NCBI GenBank assembly: GCA_945895265.1
Contig: CAMDEF010000023.1
Location: 1-56,058, forward strand
Direction of reading: 5' to 3'
Source of the DNA: Bordetella parapertussis
GTDB taxonomy: Bacteria; Pseudomonadota; Gammaproteobacteria; Burkholderiales; Burkholderiaceae_B
DNA: 56,058 nucleotides
Shown piece by piece: positions 1-9,183 of the stretch (the stretch's first letter is position 1; each line of letters opens with the position of its first letter). Below the pieces are notes generated by a model. The model was not told the DNA's origin. It made no database searches and saw only the letters and a program-made list of their open reading frames with translations. The translations under genes were made by a program, and so were the position numbers.

Positions 1-481
1 CTGTGTTGGGCGCACTACTGGACGTGGTAAAAAATCAACCAGCAGCAAACCCCTCATCCCGACAAAAGATATCTGGCTCTATCCTCTTCAGAAAAATTTT
101 GCCGCCGCACTCTGTCAATAGACAATATGGGTTTACCGAATATTTACAAGGATTATGATCTTTTTTAAGATAAGTTGCTGTTTTTAATAGGTATTTAAAC
201 AATCGAATTTCGGTTAACCCTGCGGTTCCCTGGTCCAAATCCAGAGTGGGGAGCTAAAAATATACAAAGCAACCATCTTTTAGAAAAAAGAGGGGCTACT
301 TTTTATTTGGGTCAAGGCTACTTGGGTCAAGGCAGCTATGTAGTTAAACTGCTCTGCGATTGTTTTTTCTGTGCAATTAACTATCTAAAATCAAAACACA
401 GGCTCTCAAGGTTAGTGTTGCACTTCGCTTTTGAACTCGTCCACTAAGTTCACTAGTAAAAAATTTTGATTAAAAGCAAAC
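1..481. other. Left-edge intergenic region, no supported gene
   Basis: I see no recognisable gene, tRNA or mobile-element end here. A 67-codon open frame on the minus strand (35-238) has no recognisable motif and I do not call it. A 12-base direct repeat, ttgggtcaaggc, occurs at 307-318 and 322-333. The region is AT-rich compared with the gene that follows and probably holds that gene's promoter, but I cannot single out a convincing -35/-10 pair. Confidence 0.5.
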
Positions 482-2818
482 ATGAGCTGCTCTGACGATT
501 TGGTCACACCCGCCGATTTCAGTGAATCAGTACCGCCCACAGTGCCCATGGCAAGGTTAACCCTCGCATTTTTCGTCTCTGGATTTGCTGCGCTTTTGTG
601 CCAGATTATCTGGCAACGCATGCTCGGTGTATTCGCCGGATCCGATACAGTTTCGGCCGCGCTCGTGGTGGGTGCTTTCCTCGCCGGCCTCGGCGTGGGC
701 TCCATTCTAGGTGCGTGGCTCTCAGATCGACTTTCGCCTCGAGGGGCGCTGATCGGATTTGCTGTGGCTGAAACAGCGGTGGCCTCCTTCGCACTTGTCT
801 CAAAATTCTTTTTGTACGACTTCTTGGCAACCGATTTGGCCGGGGTGATTGACAGCCCAACGGCGATCTTTGCTTTGTGCTTTGCTGGACTATTGCTGCC
901 AACTACACTGATGGGCGCCTCTTTGCCCCTGCTTTCAAGAGCCGTTGCCACGTCGCTTGAAACCGCCGCACAGCGCATTGGCCGACTCTACAGCCTAAAC
1001 ACTTTAGGCGCTGGTATCGGGGCTTTGTTGGGGGGCTGGATTTTGGTGGGCGAGTTGGGGTTTGTTGGTGCCTTGATGTTGGCTGCTGCGCTGGATGTAT
1101 TGGCGGTAATGATCGTTCTCACGATGTTGTCTACGACAAGCCGCGAACTCCCCAAAAAAGTGGTTCAGGCCACAATCGCTGCGCCAGATCCCTTTGGTCG
1201 GTTGGGTCTGTGGTGTTTGTTAGTTTTTATGTCGGGATATGTGATCGTTGCCCTTGAGATCGTCTGGGTGCGATTTATTGGACAGGTCGGCATGTTTCAC
1301 GCCTATTTGTTTCCAACCGTGCTAAGCGTTTTTCTATTGGCTGATGGCTTGGGCATGGCGCTGGCTTCGCGGTTGGTGCAGCGTTGTGCGGATCCTAGGC
1401 CTGCTTTCTTTATGGCTCAAGCCGGTGGGTTTGCGGTTGCTGCGGTCGTCTTGCTGCTTGCTTGGTGGGCATTGCCCTATGAGCCGTTAACCACTTACTT
1501 GTCGGTTGACCAGCAACGCATGCGTCCCCAATCCCTAGTAGCCATGTTCTTGTTGACGGGCGTGATTGTGGGGCCAGCGGCATTTTTGATCGGCATGACT
1601 TTTCCGTTTGTTCAACGCGCCGTGCAACAAGATCTTTCTCAGGTTGGTGCTCGCGTGGGATGGGTTCAATTGGCCAATATTGCGGGCAATGCCTTGGGTG
1701 CCATTGGCACGGGGCTTTTTACCTTTCACTGGCTTGGAACGGCAGGTACGTTGCTGGCACTGGCCGTATTGTCGATCCTTTTGATCCTTGGGTGGTTGGC
1801 AACCAGTCGATGGTGCCGATGGCCAGAAATCGCGGTCGGTACAGCCTGCTTGGTGGCCTTGATTATTGTGCCGGGGAATGTTGCTTTTTGGTCTCGTATA
1901 CACCTGCAAAGCGATGGCCACCACGTGTCATGGGCTGAGGACCGTTCTGGGGTGGCTTTGTTTCGGGCTGAACGCCGGGCGGACGGTTTATTAGAAGGGC
2001 CATTTTTTATCCAAGGATTCTCGCAGGGGCGAGTTCCCTTCCTGTCCATTCACCAATTGCTGGGCGCTGTGGGGCCCTTGGTGCATCCAGACCCACGCGA
2101 TGTTTTGGTCATTGGCGTTGGCAGCGGCGGTACGCCGTGGGCAGCTGCCGTATTACCAGAGACTCGGGTCCGTGCGGTTGAGCTCGTTGAACCGGTAATC
2201 GGGGTTCACGCCGCACTTGCCAAAGTGCTGCCAGACGGCCCATTTGGACAGATGATGACTAATGCCCGCTGGACGATGGAGTATGCCGATGGCAGGCGTT
2301 TGTTGGCGAAGGAGCCGCGCCGCTACGACATTATTGAAGCGGATGCAATTTTGCCTGAAGCCTCTTTGAGCGGGATGCTCTATAGCCAAGAGTTTTTGGG
2401 ACTGGCCCGTGCCCGCTTAGCTCCTAAGGGAATTTACATTCAATGGACGCCCACCTGCCGAAGTGCGGAGACGTTTCGATGGGCCTTTGCGCATTCGGTT
2501 TTGATTATGCCTGCGCGCATCATGTTAGGCAGTGAGACACCGATTGATGTCAACGCCGAGATGATTGTTTCGCGCCTACAAGAGCGTTCCGTGTCGGATC
2601 ACTTGTTGCGCGGTAACCCTGACTTCACTGACTATGCGTCTCTCGTTCAGCGGACAATCGCCTTCAAGCCCATGGCAGTGGCTCAGTCCGATGACCTTGT
2701 GTTGACTGACCTACATCCCCGAGATGAGTTTTTCCTGAATCATCGCCGTCAGGAACTTAATGATCTCACCTTACAGGGCAAAGCCCCAGGGGACATAATT
2801 TGTGTACCCAGCAACTAA
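482..2818 (+). CDS. Membrane protein with C-terminal spermidine-synthase-like (SAM-fold) domain
   Basis: A 778-residue protein with two parts. Roughly residues 20-490 are a string of hydrophobic segments resembling an MFS-like membrane domain. Roughly residues 500-750 resemble the spermidine/spermine synthase fold: a glycine-rich nucleotide loop (VIGVGSGG), an acidic residue after the next strand (RAVELVEP) and the YDIIEADA strand. Such membrane-anchored spermidine-synthase homologues are common in Proteobacteria. Few have a proven substrate, and many lack residues needed for putrescine binding, so polyamine synthesis should not be assumed. The ATG at 482 has no obvious Shine-Dalgarno site; an ATG at 548, just before the first hydrophobic segment, is a possible alternative. 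The gene stands 108 bases before a membrane glycosyltransferase on the same strand and may be co-transcribed with it. Confidence 0.75.
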   Translation: MSCSDDLVTPADFSESVPPTVPMARLTLAFFVSGFAALLCQIIWQRMLGVFAGSDTVSAALVVGAFLAGLGVGSILGAWLSDRLSPRGALIGFAVAETAVASFALVSKFFLYDFLATDLAGVIDSPTAIFALCFAGLLLPTTLMGASLPLLSRAVATSLETAAQRIGRLYSLNTLGAGIGALLGGWILVGELGFVGALMLAAALDVLAVMIVLTMLSTTSRELPKKVVQATIAAPDPFGRLGLWCLLVFMSGYVIVALEIVWVRFIGQVGMFHAYLFPTVLSVFLLADGLGMALASRLVQRCADPRPAFFMAQAGGFAVAAVVLLLAWWALPYEPLTTYLSVDQQRMRPQSLVAMFLLTGVIVGPAAFLIGMTFPFVQRAVQQDLSQVGARVGWVQLANIAGNALGAIGTGLFTFHWLGTAGTLLALAVLSILLILGWLATSRWCRWPEIAVGTACLVALIIVPGNVAFWSRIHLQSDGHHVSWAEDRSGVALFRAERRADGLLEGPFFIQGFSQGRVPFLSIHQLLGAVGPLVHPDPRDVLVIGVGSGGTPWAAAVLPETRVRAVELVEPVIGVHAALAKVLPDGPFGQMMTNARWTMEYADGRRLLAKEPRRYDIIEADAILPEASLSGMLYSQEFLGLARARLAPKGIYIQWTPTCRSAETFRWAFAHSVLIMPARIMLGSETPIDVNAEMIVSRLQERSVSDHLLRGNPDFTDYASLVQRTIAFKPMAVAQSDDLVLTDLHPRDEFFLNHRRQELNDLTLQGKAPGDIICVPSN

Positions 2819-2926
2819 TTAAATTGTCTGTTGTATCCTCAACGAATTCAATACTTGTATTCAAAGGTGCAAACATGTTGCCCAGTGACATGATTCTATT
2901 CATAGAACGATAAACGCGAAAACGAT

Positions 2927-4543
2927 ATGCAGCCTCAATCGTTGTTCAGATATTTACCACGCACACTCTATGCTCTGCTTGCGCTTGCTTTTGTCTTGTC
3001 GTTTCTGGCGACGCTGTGGATGGTTTTTTATTTCCCGGTATACACAGATGAGATTTTTTGGAAGCTGATGATCGCTCGGCTTGAAACCGACCACGGTAAG
3101 CTCGTTTATTTATTTGCACAATGCAGTGAAGGTCAGTGGATCGATGCACCCCTGACTTGGTACCCTGCTATGTCAATTAATTCATGGCTTTATGAGGATG
3201 CCAGTCAGCCTTGGCGTCTTCGTGTTCACGGCTGGTTCTTCTTTTTGGTTTTACTGACGCTTTGGACGTGTTTGCTAAAACACCGCACTGGCCTTGGAGT
3301 GACTGACGCATTCCTGGCAGTTAGTGCGTTTCTGTCAGTTGGCGTACTGCCGTTTCTCTTGGTTTACGCACGGCCCGAGCAGCCCCTTTTACTTCTAATA
3401 ACACTCAGTCTTTTGGTGACTGTGTATAAAGCACCTGCAAATCGTTTGAGTTGGCCAATTGGCCTTCTGGTGGCCTTAAGCTTTGCGCTGGTGGCAACGC
3501 TTTTAGCGGCGATTCACCCCAAGGGCATGTTTTTATTTCCCGCTTTACTGGTGCTGGCTTGGCGACAATTGAAGTCACGCCTCTTGCTGGTCCTGCTAGT
3601 CTTGATCCTAGGTTGGACTGCCTACGACACCTCACAAGTCTGGCAGCTACGAACGACATGCCCAGAGTTTCCTGGATTGATGTCAACTCTTAGAGGGCTA
3701 ACGCTCCAACCAGGTGGTCTGTTATCCAACCCCCTGTTATTTATTCAGCAGGGCTGGAGTAATGTTCTTGATTTTGGTGCTTACGTCAGAAGTATTCATT
3801 TTCAAGATCAGTACGTTGTAGATTGGCTACCTGCGGGTAAGGGTGGAGTGATTAGTACACAGGCTCGTTCAGTGGCGAACATTCTTTTATGGATACCGCT
3901 TTTAGCTGCTGTGCTGGTTATAGCTTCAAACTGGCTTTTTGAAAGACGACCAAGAGGACGCATTGACCTCTTGCTATGGTTCTCAATCTTGCTCTCAATG
4001 GCTTCTATCGTTGTGTTGCAAACGCAAAAGAACTTTTATGAAGTCTCAATCGTCTGGCCACTGGTGTTATTACTCGCAATCTTTAGTTTTGGTCGGCCGG
4101 TCAGTGAATCAAACCGTGAGGGTGTTCGCATCATCATTGCCGTGCTGATGCTTGTGGCGCTAATCTCGGGTATTTTGCGTGAAGAAAGGTTTGGTGAGTT
4201 CGTATCAGGTTGGCGCCAAGCTCGTTTGCAGCAAGTGGCGATGATTGACCACCAAAACCAAGGCTTGCGCGACTTTGCCCGAAAGGAGTGTGGTATCGAA
4301 GGCAGCGCGCAACGCCTAGTGTTGGATAAAGATACCTATCAAGCGTTTTGGAGCCATGAGCAGCCGATTTTTCTTGATTATGCATCTGGCTGGTGGGCTG
4401 CGGAGTCTAATGTCCGAGAAACGTTTCGCAAGCGCCGCGTCCAGGGCCTTGTAGCCCTTTGCACCAACATCGCAGAACCGGATCGATCACGGGCAATAGA
4501 GTTCGGTAGCTATTGCTGCATATCCGCAGACGCGCTTCGTTGA
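2927..4543 (+). CDS. Putative GT-C family integral membrane glycosyltransferase
   Basis: A 538-residue protein with about ten or more hydrophobic segments and a short cytoplasmic N-terminus. After the first membrane segment it carries YTDEIFWK, an acidic pair in the first outer loop as expected for lipid-phosphosugar-using GT-C enzymes (ArnT/PMT-like). No closer family can be named from the sequence alone. It probably transfers a sugar from a polyprenyl-phosphate donor on the outer face of the inner membrane. The neighbouring minus-strand cluster contains a GT2 enzyme of the type that makes such donors, which fits. Its stop lies only 7 bases from the end of the convergent methyltransferase gene, and no terminator hairpin is visible between them. 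Confidence 0.65.
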   Translation: MQPQSLFRYLPRTLYALLALAFVLSFLATLWMVFYFPVYTDEIFWKLMIARLETDHGKLVYLFAQCSEGQWIDAPLTWYPAMSINSWLYEDASQPWRLRVHGWFFFLVLLTLWTCLLKHRTGLGVTDAFLAVSAFLSVGVLPFLLVYARPEQPLLLLITLSLLVTVYKAPANRLSWPIGLLVALSFALVATLLAAIHPKGMFLFPALLVLAWRQLKSRLLLVLLVLILGWTAYDTSQVWQLRTTCPEFPGLMSTLRGLTLQPGGLLSNPLLFIQQGWSNVLDFGAYVRSIHFQDQYVVDWLPAGKGGVISTQARSVANILLWIPLLAAVLVIASNWLFERRPRGRIDLLLWFSILLSMASIVVLQTQKNFYEVSIVWPLVLLLAIFSFGRPVSESNREGVRIIIAVLMLVALISGILREERFGEFVSGWRQARLQQVAMIDHQNQGLRDFARKECGIEGSAQRLVLDKDTYQAFWSHEQPIFLDYASGWWAAESNVRETFRKRRVQGLVALCTNIAEPDRSRAIEFGSYCCISADALR

Positions 4544-4550
4544 GTGACTA

Positions 4551-5306
4551 TTAAGTACGCCGAAGAACAGTAAACAAAGAACTACCAAAGGGTGCGTTTC
4601 TGGTCAGGCGTAATTCAAGTCTGATTAAGCGAAAAAGTAGGGTATTGAGCAAAATGCTGTGGGATTTTAGGTCAGACAACGGTTTGATTGAACTGGCAGG
4701 GTCGTATTTGAGTCTTTGCCATGCCCGAACAGCAAAAATAGCGGGCGAAAGACTAAAGGGCCAATAGCGTAGCGTTAGTGTTTCAAAACCAACTGACTCA
4801 ATAAGCGCCTTCACCTCGAACTGATTAAAGCGATGCAGAAGTCCAACAGCCCGGTCATGCGTACCACGAAACGCTGCGAGTGCGGGCAAATTCATCATCA
4901 GAAGCCCATCCTTGTTCAAGCGCATATAGGCATTTTTAATGAAGGCCAACTGTTCGTCGGCAGACAAATAGCATAGCGTGTCATTGCTGATAATGACATC
5001 AAACTTTGAGGGCGCTTGGATCGTTGCAATGTCGTTCAGGTTACCTAATTCAACATCAAACCCTCTCTTTTGACAAATGTCGACCGCAATGGGAGAGAGG
5101 TCAAATCCCTTGACCTGTCGATAGCCAGCCGCTTTGAGACTATGAATAAGTCCGCCAGTTCCGCAACCCGCATCCAATACATGGACGTTCAGAGACATGC
5201 GTTCGCGTTCGATGCTCTCCAACACGAGACTATGAAGAACACGGTACCACCAGTGATGGGTCTCCACTTCAGCCATCACTTCATACTCACGACGATTATC
5301 GATCAT
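4551..5306 (-). CDS. Class I SAM-dependent methyltransferase
   Basis: A 251-residue soluble protein with the class I methyltransferase signature VLDAGCGTGGLI near residues 44-55 (motif I), followed by GFDLSPIAV (acidic end of strand 2) and DVIISNDTLCYL (motif II/post II). The N-terminal ETHHWWYRVLH segment is common in methyltransferases found in polysaccharide and O-antigen clusters. The substrate cannot be read from the sequence; a sugar or lipid-linked sugar is the best guess from context. It lies 131 bases downstream of the DegT aminotransferase on the same strand and may be the last gene of that operon. Confidence 0.85.
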   Translation of the reverse strand: MIDNRREYEVMAEVETHHWWYRVLHSLVLESIERERMSLNVHVLDAGCGTGGLIHSLKAAGYRQVKGFDLSPIAVDICQKRGFDVELGNLNDIATIQAPSKFDVIISNDTLCYLSADEQLAFIKNAYMRLNKDGLLMMNLPALAAFRGTHDRAVGLLHRFNQFEVKALIESVGFETLTLRYWPFSLSPAIFAVRAWQRLKYDPASSIKPLSDLKSHSILLNTLLFRLIRLELRLTRNAPFGSSLFTVLRRT

Positions 5307-5437
5307 GACTTAAACACCCAACTACGTTGAACCACAAAATTTACCGTCGTCACAAAGATCATAGCAAAGGGTTGGTGGCGCTTGGATGTACTTTTAAAGT
5401 TAATGCGCAGGTGGTTTTGTCCGAGCATCCTAAAATT

Positions 5438-6556
5438 TTAAGAGTTTAAATCTAGGATCTCATGCAGTGTATCGAGTACTCGATGAGCGCTTTCTAAAGG
5501 TAATTCTGGATATAGAGGCAAAGAAACGATCTCGTTGGCAAGAGCCTCTGTAATGGGCAAGCTTCGGTCCTGATAGCCTAAAAATGTGTAGCCTCTCATT
5601 CGATGAATCGGGAACGGATAGTGAATGCCAGTCTGTATATTGTGACTGGCAAGCGCTGCCCTGAGGGTGTCACGTTCCTTTGAGCGCACCACAAACAGGT
5701 GATAAGCATGCTCAATATTCGATGGCGCTGCCATGTGTCTCAAGGAGGTGGGCAGGCCAGCCTTGTATACCTCAGCAAGTGCTCGTCGTTTTTGCAATTG
5801 TGCGGGCAGGTACCTGAGCTTAATATTTAGGATCGCCGCCTGTACTTCGTCGAGTCGACTGTTAATTCCCTCGCGTTCCGCGTAATACAGGTCATCAAAA
5901 CCATACTTACGAATCCGCCGCATTTCTTTGGCGAGCGATGCATCTGCAGTTGTGCACAGCCCACCATCACCGTAGGCACCAAGGTTCTTCGTTGGATAAA
6001 ACGAAAATGCAGCCGCGTGACCAAACGTTCCAGCTGCGCGCCCATTGATCAGAGTACCGTGAGCTTGCGCGCAATCTTCTACAACAGAGATATTGTAGGG
6101 TCGCGCGATGTCTAAAAGTAATGGCATATTGACAGCATTGCCAAACAAATGGACAGGGATGATCGCGCGGGTTTTTGACGTGATGAGCCCTGGTACGAGA
6201 TGTAAGTCCATTAGAGAGGTTTCTGGGTCCACGTCGGCAAACACTGGCGTCGCCCTGACCATCCTTATCGCGCTGACAGTTGGTACCGCGGTATTCGCTA
6301 CCGTGATCACCTCATCACCCGGCCCAACGCCTAGCGCCATCAGACAAATAACTAAGGCATCCGTGCCATTGGCTACGCCTAAACTGTGGGTGCCATGACC
6401 CAAAAAATCTGAAAAGCCTGACTCAAATTTCTCAACTTCTGATCCAAGAATCAATTCGCCCGAGCGCAGCACGCGTTGCACCGCACCGAGCACTTCCTTT
6501 TCAAGATCAAGATACTGATCCCGATAATCAAACATCTTGATGGTTTTTACAGTCAC
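5438..6556 (-). CDS. DegT/DnrJ/EryC1/StrS family PLP-dependent sugar aminotransferase
   Basis: A 372-residue protein of normal length for this family. The lysine that should bind pyridoxal phosphate is in FSFYPTKNLGAYGDGG, the family's hallmark. Upstream are VANGTDAL (cofactor phosphate contact) and VVEDCAQAHG, with the aspartate that contacts the cofactor pyridine nitrogen. Family members aminate a keto group on a nucleotide-linked sugar at C3 or C4. The ATG overlaps the end of the epimerase gene by 4 bases (ATGA arrangement), so the two are probably translationally coupled. The two enzymes could act in sequence to make an amino-sugar donor. Confidence 0.9.
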   Translation of the reverse strand: MTVKTIKMFDYRDQYLDLEKEVLGAVQRVLRSGELILGSEVEKFESGFSDFLGHGTHSLGVANGTDALVICLMALGVGPGDEVITVANTAVPTVSAIRMVRATPVFADVDPETSLMDLHLVPGLITSKTRAIIPVHLFGNAVNMPLLLDIARPYNISVVEDCAQAHGTLINGRAAGTFGHAAAFSFYPTKNLGAYGDGGLCTTADASLAKEMRRIRKYGFDDLYYAEREGINSRLDEVQAAILNIKLRYLPAQLQKRRALAEVYKAGLPTSLRHMAAPSNIEHAYHLFVVRSKERDTLRAALASHNIQTGIHYPFPIHRMRGYTFLGYQDRSLPITEALANEIVSLPLYPELPLESAHRVLDTLHEILDLNS

Positions 6557-7551
6557 GGGGTTAAGTAATTGATGCGGTGGGCTTGGTAGTAAGCCAGCGT
6601 CTTAGCCAAGCCTTCGCGGAGATTTATTTGGGGCTGCCAACCAGTCACTTCAGAAAATGCAGAGTAGTCACCATAATAGTCGCCAATATCGATCAGTTTC
6701 TTGTCTGAGGGAAACGGTACAAGTTGGTAGGTTACATCAGTTAGGGTGGCCAGTGTTTGTACAAAATTTAAGAGATCGTATCGATCTGGGGACCCGAGAT
6801 TAAAAACATGTCCAAAGCATTGGTCATGTAGTATCGCAAGGACTAGCGCTTGCACCACATCATCCACGTAGTTGAAGTCGCGTACCTGCATCCCATCGCC
6901 AAATATATGAATCTCTCTTCCACTGAGACACCGCTTGAGAAATACACCGATAAACCCCTGTCGGTCGTTCTGGATTTGAAGCCTTGGTCCGTAAGTATTT
7001 GTTAGCCGTAAAACCGTTGACTTAACGTTGTAGACTTGGTGGTACAGCAGGTGGTAGTACTCAGCGGCGAGTTTGTTGATGCCGTTTACATCAATGGGTA
7101 ATACTGGGTGGTCTTCCTTAACGGGAAGCTTCTGTGGAGTACCGTAGACTTGCCTTGTCGAGGTGTAGACAATCCGGGCGTTAGGGTTGTGTATCCTACA
7201 AGCCTCAACCAAATTCATGGTTGACACGCAGTTCACCCCCAAGTCAGTCAAGGGCTCGAGCATGCTGTCGCCGTGACTGACCTGTCCTGCCAAATGAAAT
7301 ATTGCTTCTTGCCCTTTAACAATCTGAGATAAGGCTTGAAAGTTACGCATATCATCTTGGAAGACATGGACTTGCTCTCGGATGGGTTCGATATTTTTCC
7401 AGTTGCCGCCAAATTCCTTAATCATGGCGTCTAACAAAGTAACCTTAGCCCCAAGGGCCACCATGCGGATGGCAAGTGAGCTTCCGATGAATCCGAGCCC
7501 CCCTGTGATGAGCACTGGTCGACCCGAATACCAGCTTTCGTCATAAACCAA
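6553..7551 (-). CDS. NAD-dependent epimerase/dehydratase (extended SDR), altered YxxxK motif
   Basis: A 332-residue extended short-chain dehydrogenase. The Rossmann motif GGLGFIGSSLA begins about residue 17, HLAGQVSHGDS follows, then TSTRQVYGTP, and LRLTNTYGPR is the usual sugar-nucleotide-binding segment. The expected catalytic YxxxK is read as NGINK (DVNGINKLAAE), so asparagine stands where tyrosine normally acts as acid/base; the lysine is kept. I checked this on the DNA at about 7070-7100. The reaction could still be a nucleotide-sugar epimerisation, dehydration or reduction, but the change makes it uncertain. It starts immediately after the GT2 gene stop and overlaps the aminotransferase start, in a tight operon. 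Confidence 0.85.
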   Translation of the reverse strand: MVYDESWYSGRPVLITGGLGFIGSSLAIRMVALGAKVTLLDAMIKEFGGNWKNIEPIREQVHVFQDDMRNFQALSQIVKGQEAIFHLAGQVSHGDSMLEPLTDLGVNCVSTMNLVEACRIHNPNARIVYTSTRQVYGTPQKLPVKEDHPVLPIDVNGINKLAAEYYHLLYHQVYNVKSTVLRLTNTYGPRLQIQNDRQGFIGVFLKRCLSGREIHIFGDGMQVRDFNYVDDVVQALVLAILHDQCFGHVFNLGSPDRYDLLNFVQTLATLTDVTYQLVPFPSDKKLIDIGDYYGDYSAFSEVTGWQPQINLREGLAKTLAYYQAHRINYLTP

Positions 7552-8499
7552 TTAGGCTTGCTCCTTGTTGCGGATGGTTCTTCGCACCACAAACTGAGGT
7601 ATCTTATTTAGCTTCATCAGCACCCTCCCTAGGTACTCGCCCATCAGACCGATCGCTAAAAGCTGCACGCTAGACATAAATAAGATTGCAACAAACACTG
7701 ATGCCCAACCGGTGGGGAGATCCGGGTTCATGATTTTTTCGATAATGACAACAACCCCTGCCAAGCCGCTTAGGGTTGCAAGCAGTAATCCAATGGCACT
7801 GGCAATGCGCAGTGGCAAGATAGAAAAGTTTGTGAACATATTGAGCCAAAGGCTCACAAGTTTGCGCAGCGAATAACCAGAGCGTCCGGCCTCTCGACTG
7901 AAATGCTCTACTTCTAACCGACCGTAACGGGTGGTGCTTCTAAGGATCAGGCCATCAATATAGGGGTAAGGGCCATCATATTTAATGATCTGTTTAACCA
8001 CCGACCGACGGATACACTTGAATGAGGAAAGGTAGAGATCTCTTGGTTTCTTTAAGACATAACTTGCGATCAGGTTATTAAAAGAACTCCCTAAGTTTCT
8101 CGACAACCCATGTTTTTTTTTCTTGTAGCAAGAAAAAACCACGTCATAGCCCCCTCGGTCGAGCTCATCAACAAGTCGAATGGCTTCATGAGGCGGGTTT
8201 TGTAGATCATCATCCATGATCACGACATAGTCACCTGTGCAGTGGTTCAGCCCCGCCATGACGGCGTTGTGTTCTCCGAAATTTGTTGAAAGTTCTATGT
8301 AAACAATCCAGTCGTTTTGTTGCGCCGCAACCTCGCAAACCTCATCGGAATTGTCACGTGTGCTGCCATCGTTGACCAAAATAAGCTCTAAAGAGTTTTG
8401 TGGTCTCAGGTGTTTGTCCAGTTGTTCGATGAGTTTGGGTAAAGTCTCAGCACCGTTATAAACAGGCACAACAACTGAAATGCGTCGCATGGGTGGCAT
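7552..8499 (-). CDS. GT2 family glycosyltransferase, polyprenyl-phosphate type, with two C-terminal membrane segments
   Basis: A 315-residue protein with the GT-A opening ISVVVPVYNGAETL, the metal/donor motif VIMDDDLQNPP (DDD about residue 97) and two hydrophobic segments at about residues 230-290. This layout matches the ArnC/GtrB/DPM1-like group, which transfers a sugar from a nucleotide donor to undecaprenyl or dolichyl phosphate on the cytoplasmic face. It is the first gene of the minus-strand cluster, followed without spacing by the epimerase. A second ATG three codons in (MRRIS, 8490) is an alternative start. The product may feed the GT-C enzyme encoded at 2927-4543. Confidence 0.88.
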   Translation of the reverse strand: MPPMRRISVVVPVYNGAETLPKLIEQLDKHLRPQNSLELILVNDGSTRDNSDEVCEVAAQQNDWIVYIELSTNFGEHNAVMAGLNHCTGDYVVIMDDDLQNPPHEAIRLVDELDRGGYDVVFSCYKKKKHGLSRNLGSSFNNLIASYVLKKPRDLYLSSFKCIRRSVVKQIIKYDGPYPYIDGLILRSTTRYGRLEVEHFSREAGRSGYSLRKLVSLWLNMFTNFSILPLRIASAIGLLLATLSGLAGVVVIIEKIMNPDLPTGWASVFVAILFMSSVQLLAIGLMGEYLGRVLMKLNKIPQFVVRRTIRNKEQA

Positions 8500-9094
8500 A
8501 GTTTCAGGTCAACTTAGCATTATTGACGGTGTTAAATCTGGTATCACGTCTGGAAGAACCATGGCACCCAAGGCGTCCAATTCGTGTGTTCGTTTTCAAC
8601 AATCTAAAGCAGCCAAAAACCTCAGTGGAGTGTAAATCTGCACCCACAAGCAATCAAGTATCTTCATCATCTGTTGTTTTTAAGGAAATATTTAGTGCAG
8701 GTCAACACCCTTGTCGCTAAAGTCTAGTCACCAAGTATCAGCTGTGTGGGGTATTTCAGGCCCCAGCTTGCGAAGTACTCTGGTGTGGTTGAAAAATAGA
8801 AGGGCTAGATCGACTACTTGCAATAGTTGCTACTGCAAACAAAGCAAGGCTGGCATCAGATTTTCTGAAGTCGATCAACATTGGAGATAACGAGGCACAC
8901 GTAACTTCCTCGTCATATTTCGCCATAAAAAACACCCCAAAGGTTGGATTGGTGTCCAACTTTTGGGGTGTAGTTCACTTTCAAAGATTTCGCAGATTCA
9001 ATCGTTTCCACCAAGCGGGCAGAGTGGCGAAACTTAAAGCATGGGGATCAATGGGCAGACTCGCAACGGCGCACAAATAGTGCAATTTTATTTG
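8500..9094. other. Intergenic region between sugar cluster and peptide array
   Basis: About 600 bases without a supported gene. Short open frames at 8523-8720 (+) and 8756-8959 (-) have no recognisable motif. One strong hairpin (8933-8970) is listed separately. A weaker inverted repeat, a broken pairing of agctg/tgggg with cccca/gct, lies near 8739-8766. The promoter of the GT2 cluster should lie just above 8500 on the minus strand, but I cannot assign its boxes. Confidence 0.45.
8933..8970 (-). terminator. Rho-independent terminator-like hairpin facing the minus strand
   Basis: The arms 8933-8948 and 8955-8970 pair over 16 positions with one mismatch around a 6-base loop. Read on the minus strand the hairpin is followed directly by TTTTTT (plus strand 8927-8932 is A-rich); on the plus strand no T run follows. 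It would stop leftward transcripts coming from the array/tRNA-Ser side before they reach the GT2 operon. Confidence 0.6.
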
Positions 9095-9124
9095 TTGACA
9101 ACAGTCGAACAGCCGTTTTATAAA
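9095..9124 (+). promoter_or_regulatory. Sigma70-like promoter of the mini-gene array
   Basis: A perfect -35 box TTGACA (9095-9100) is followed after 18 bases by TATAAA (9119-9124). Transcription would start near 9130-9132, only about 10 bases before the first copy of the repeated leader-upstream element. It is the best promoter match I noticed in the window and it points straight into the peptide array. Confidence 0.65.
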
Positions 9125-9183
9125 CTTAAGTTATTCTGTATTAGCTCCTGCTGCGCCGGTAACCCATAACCTTGGAGTCTGCT

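Noticed and set aside
35..238. 67-codon minus-strand ORF at the left edge
   Set aside because: No recognisable motif or convincing start signal in an AT-rich stretch.
8756..8959. 67-codon minus-strand ORF starting MDTNPTFGVFFMAKYDEE
   Set aside because: Its start lies inside the terminator hairpin; no Shine-Dalgarno support, and no recognisable family.
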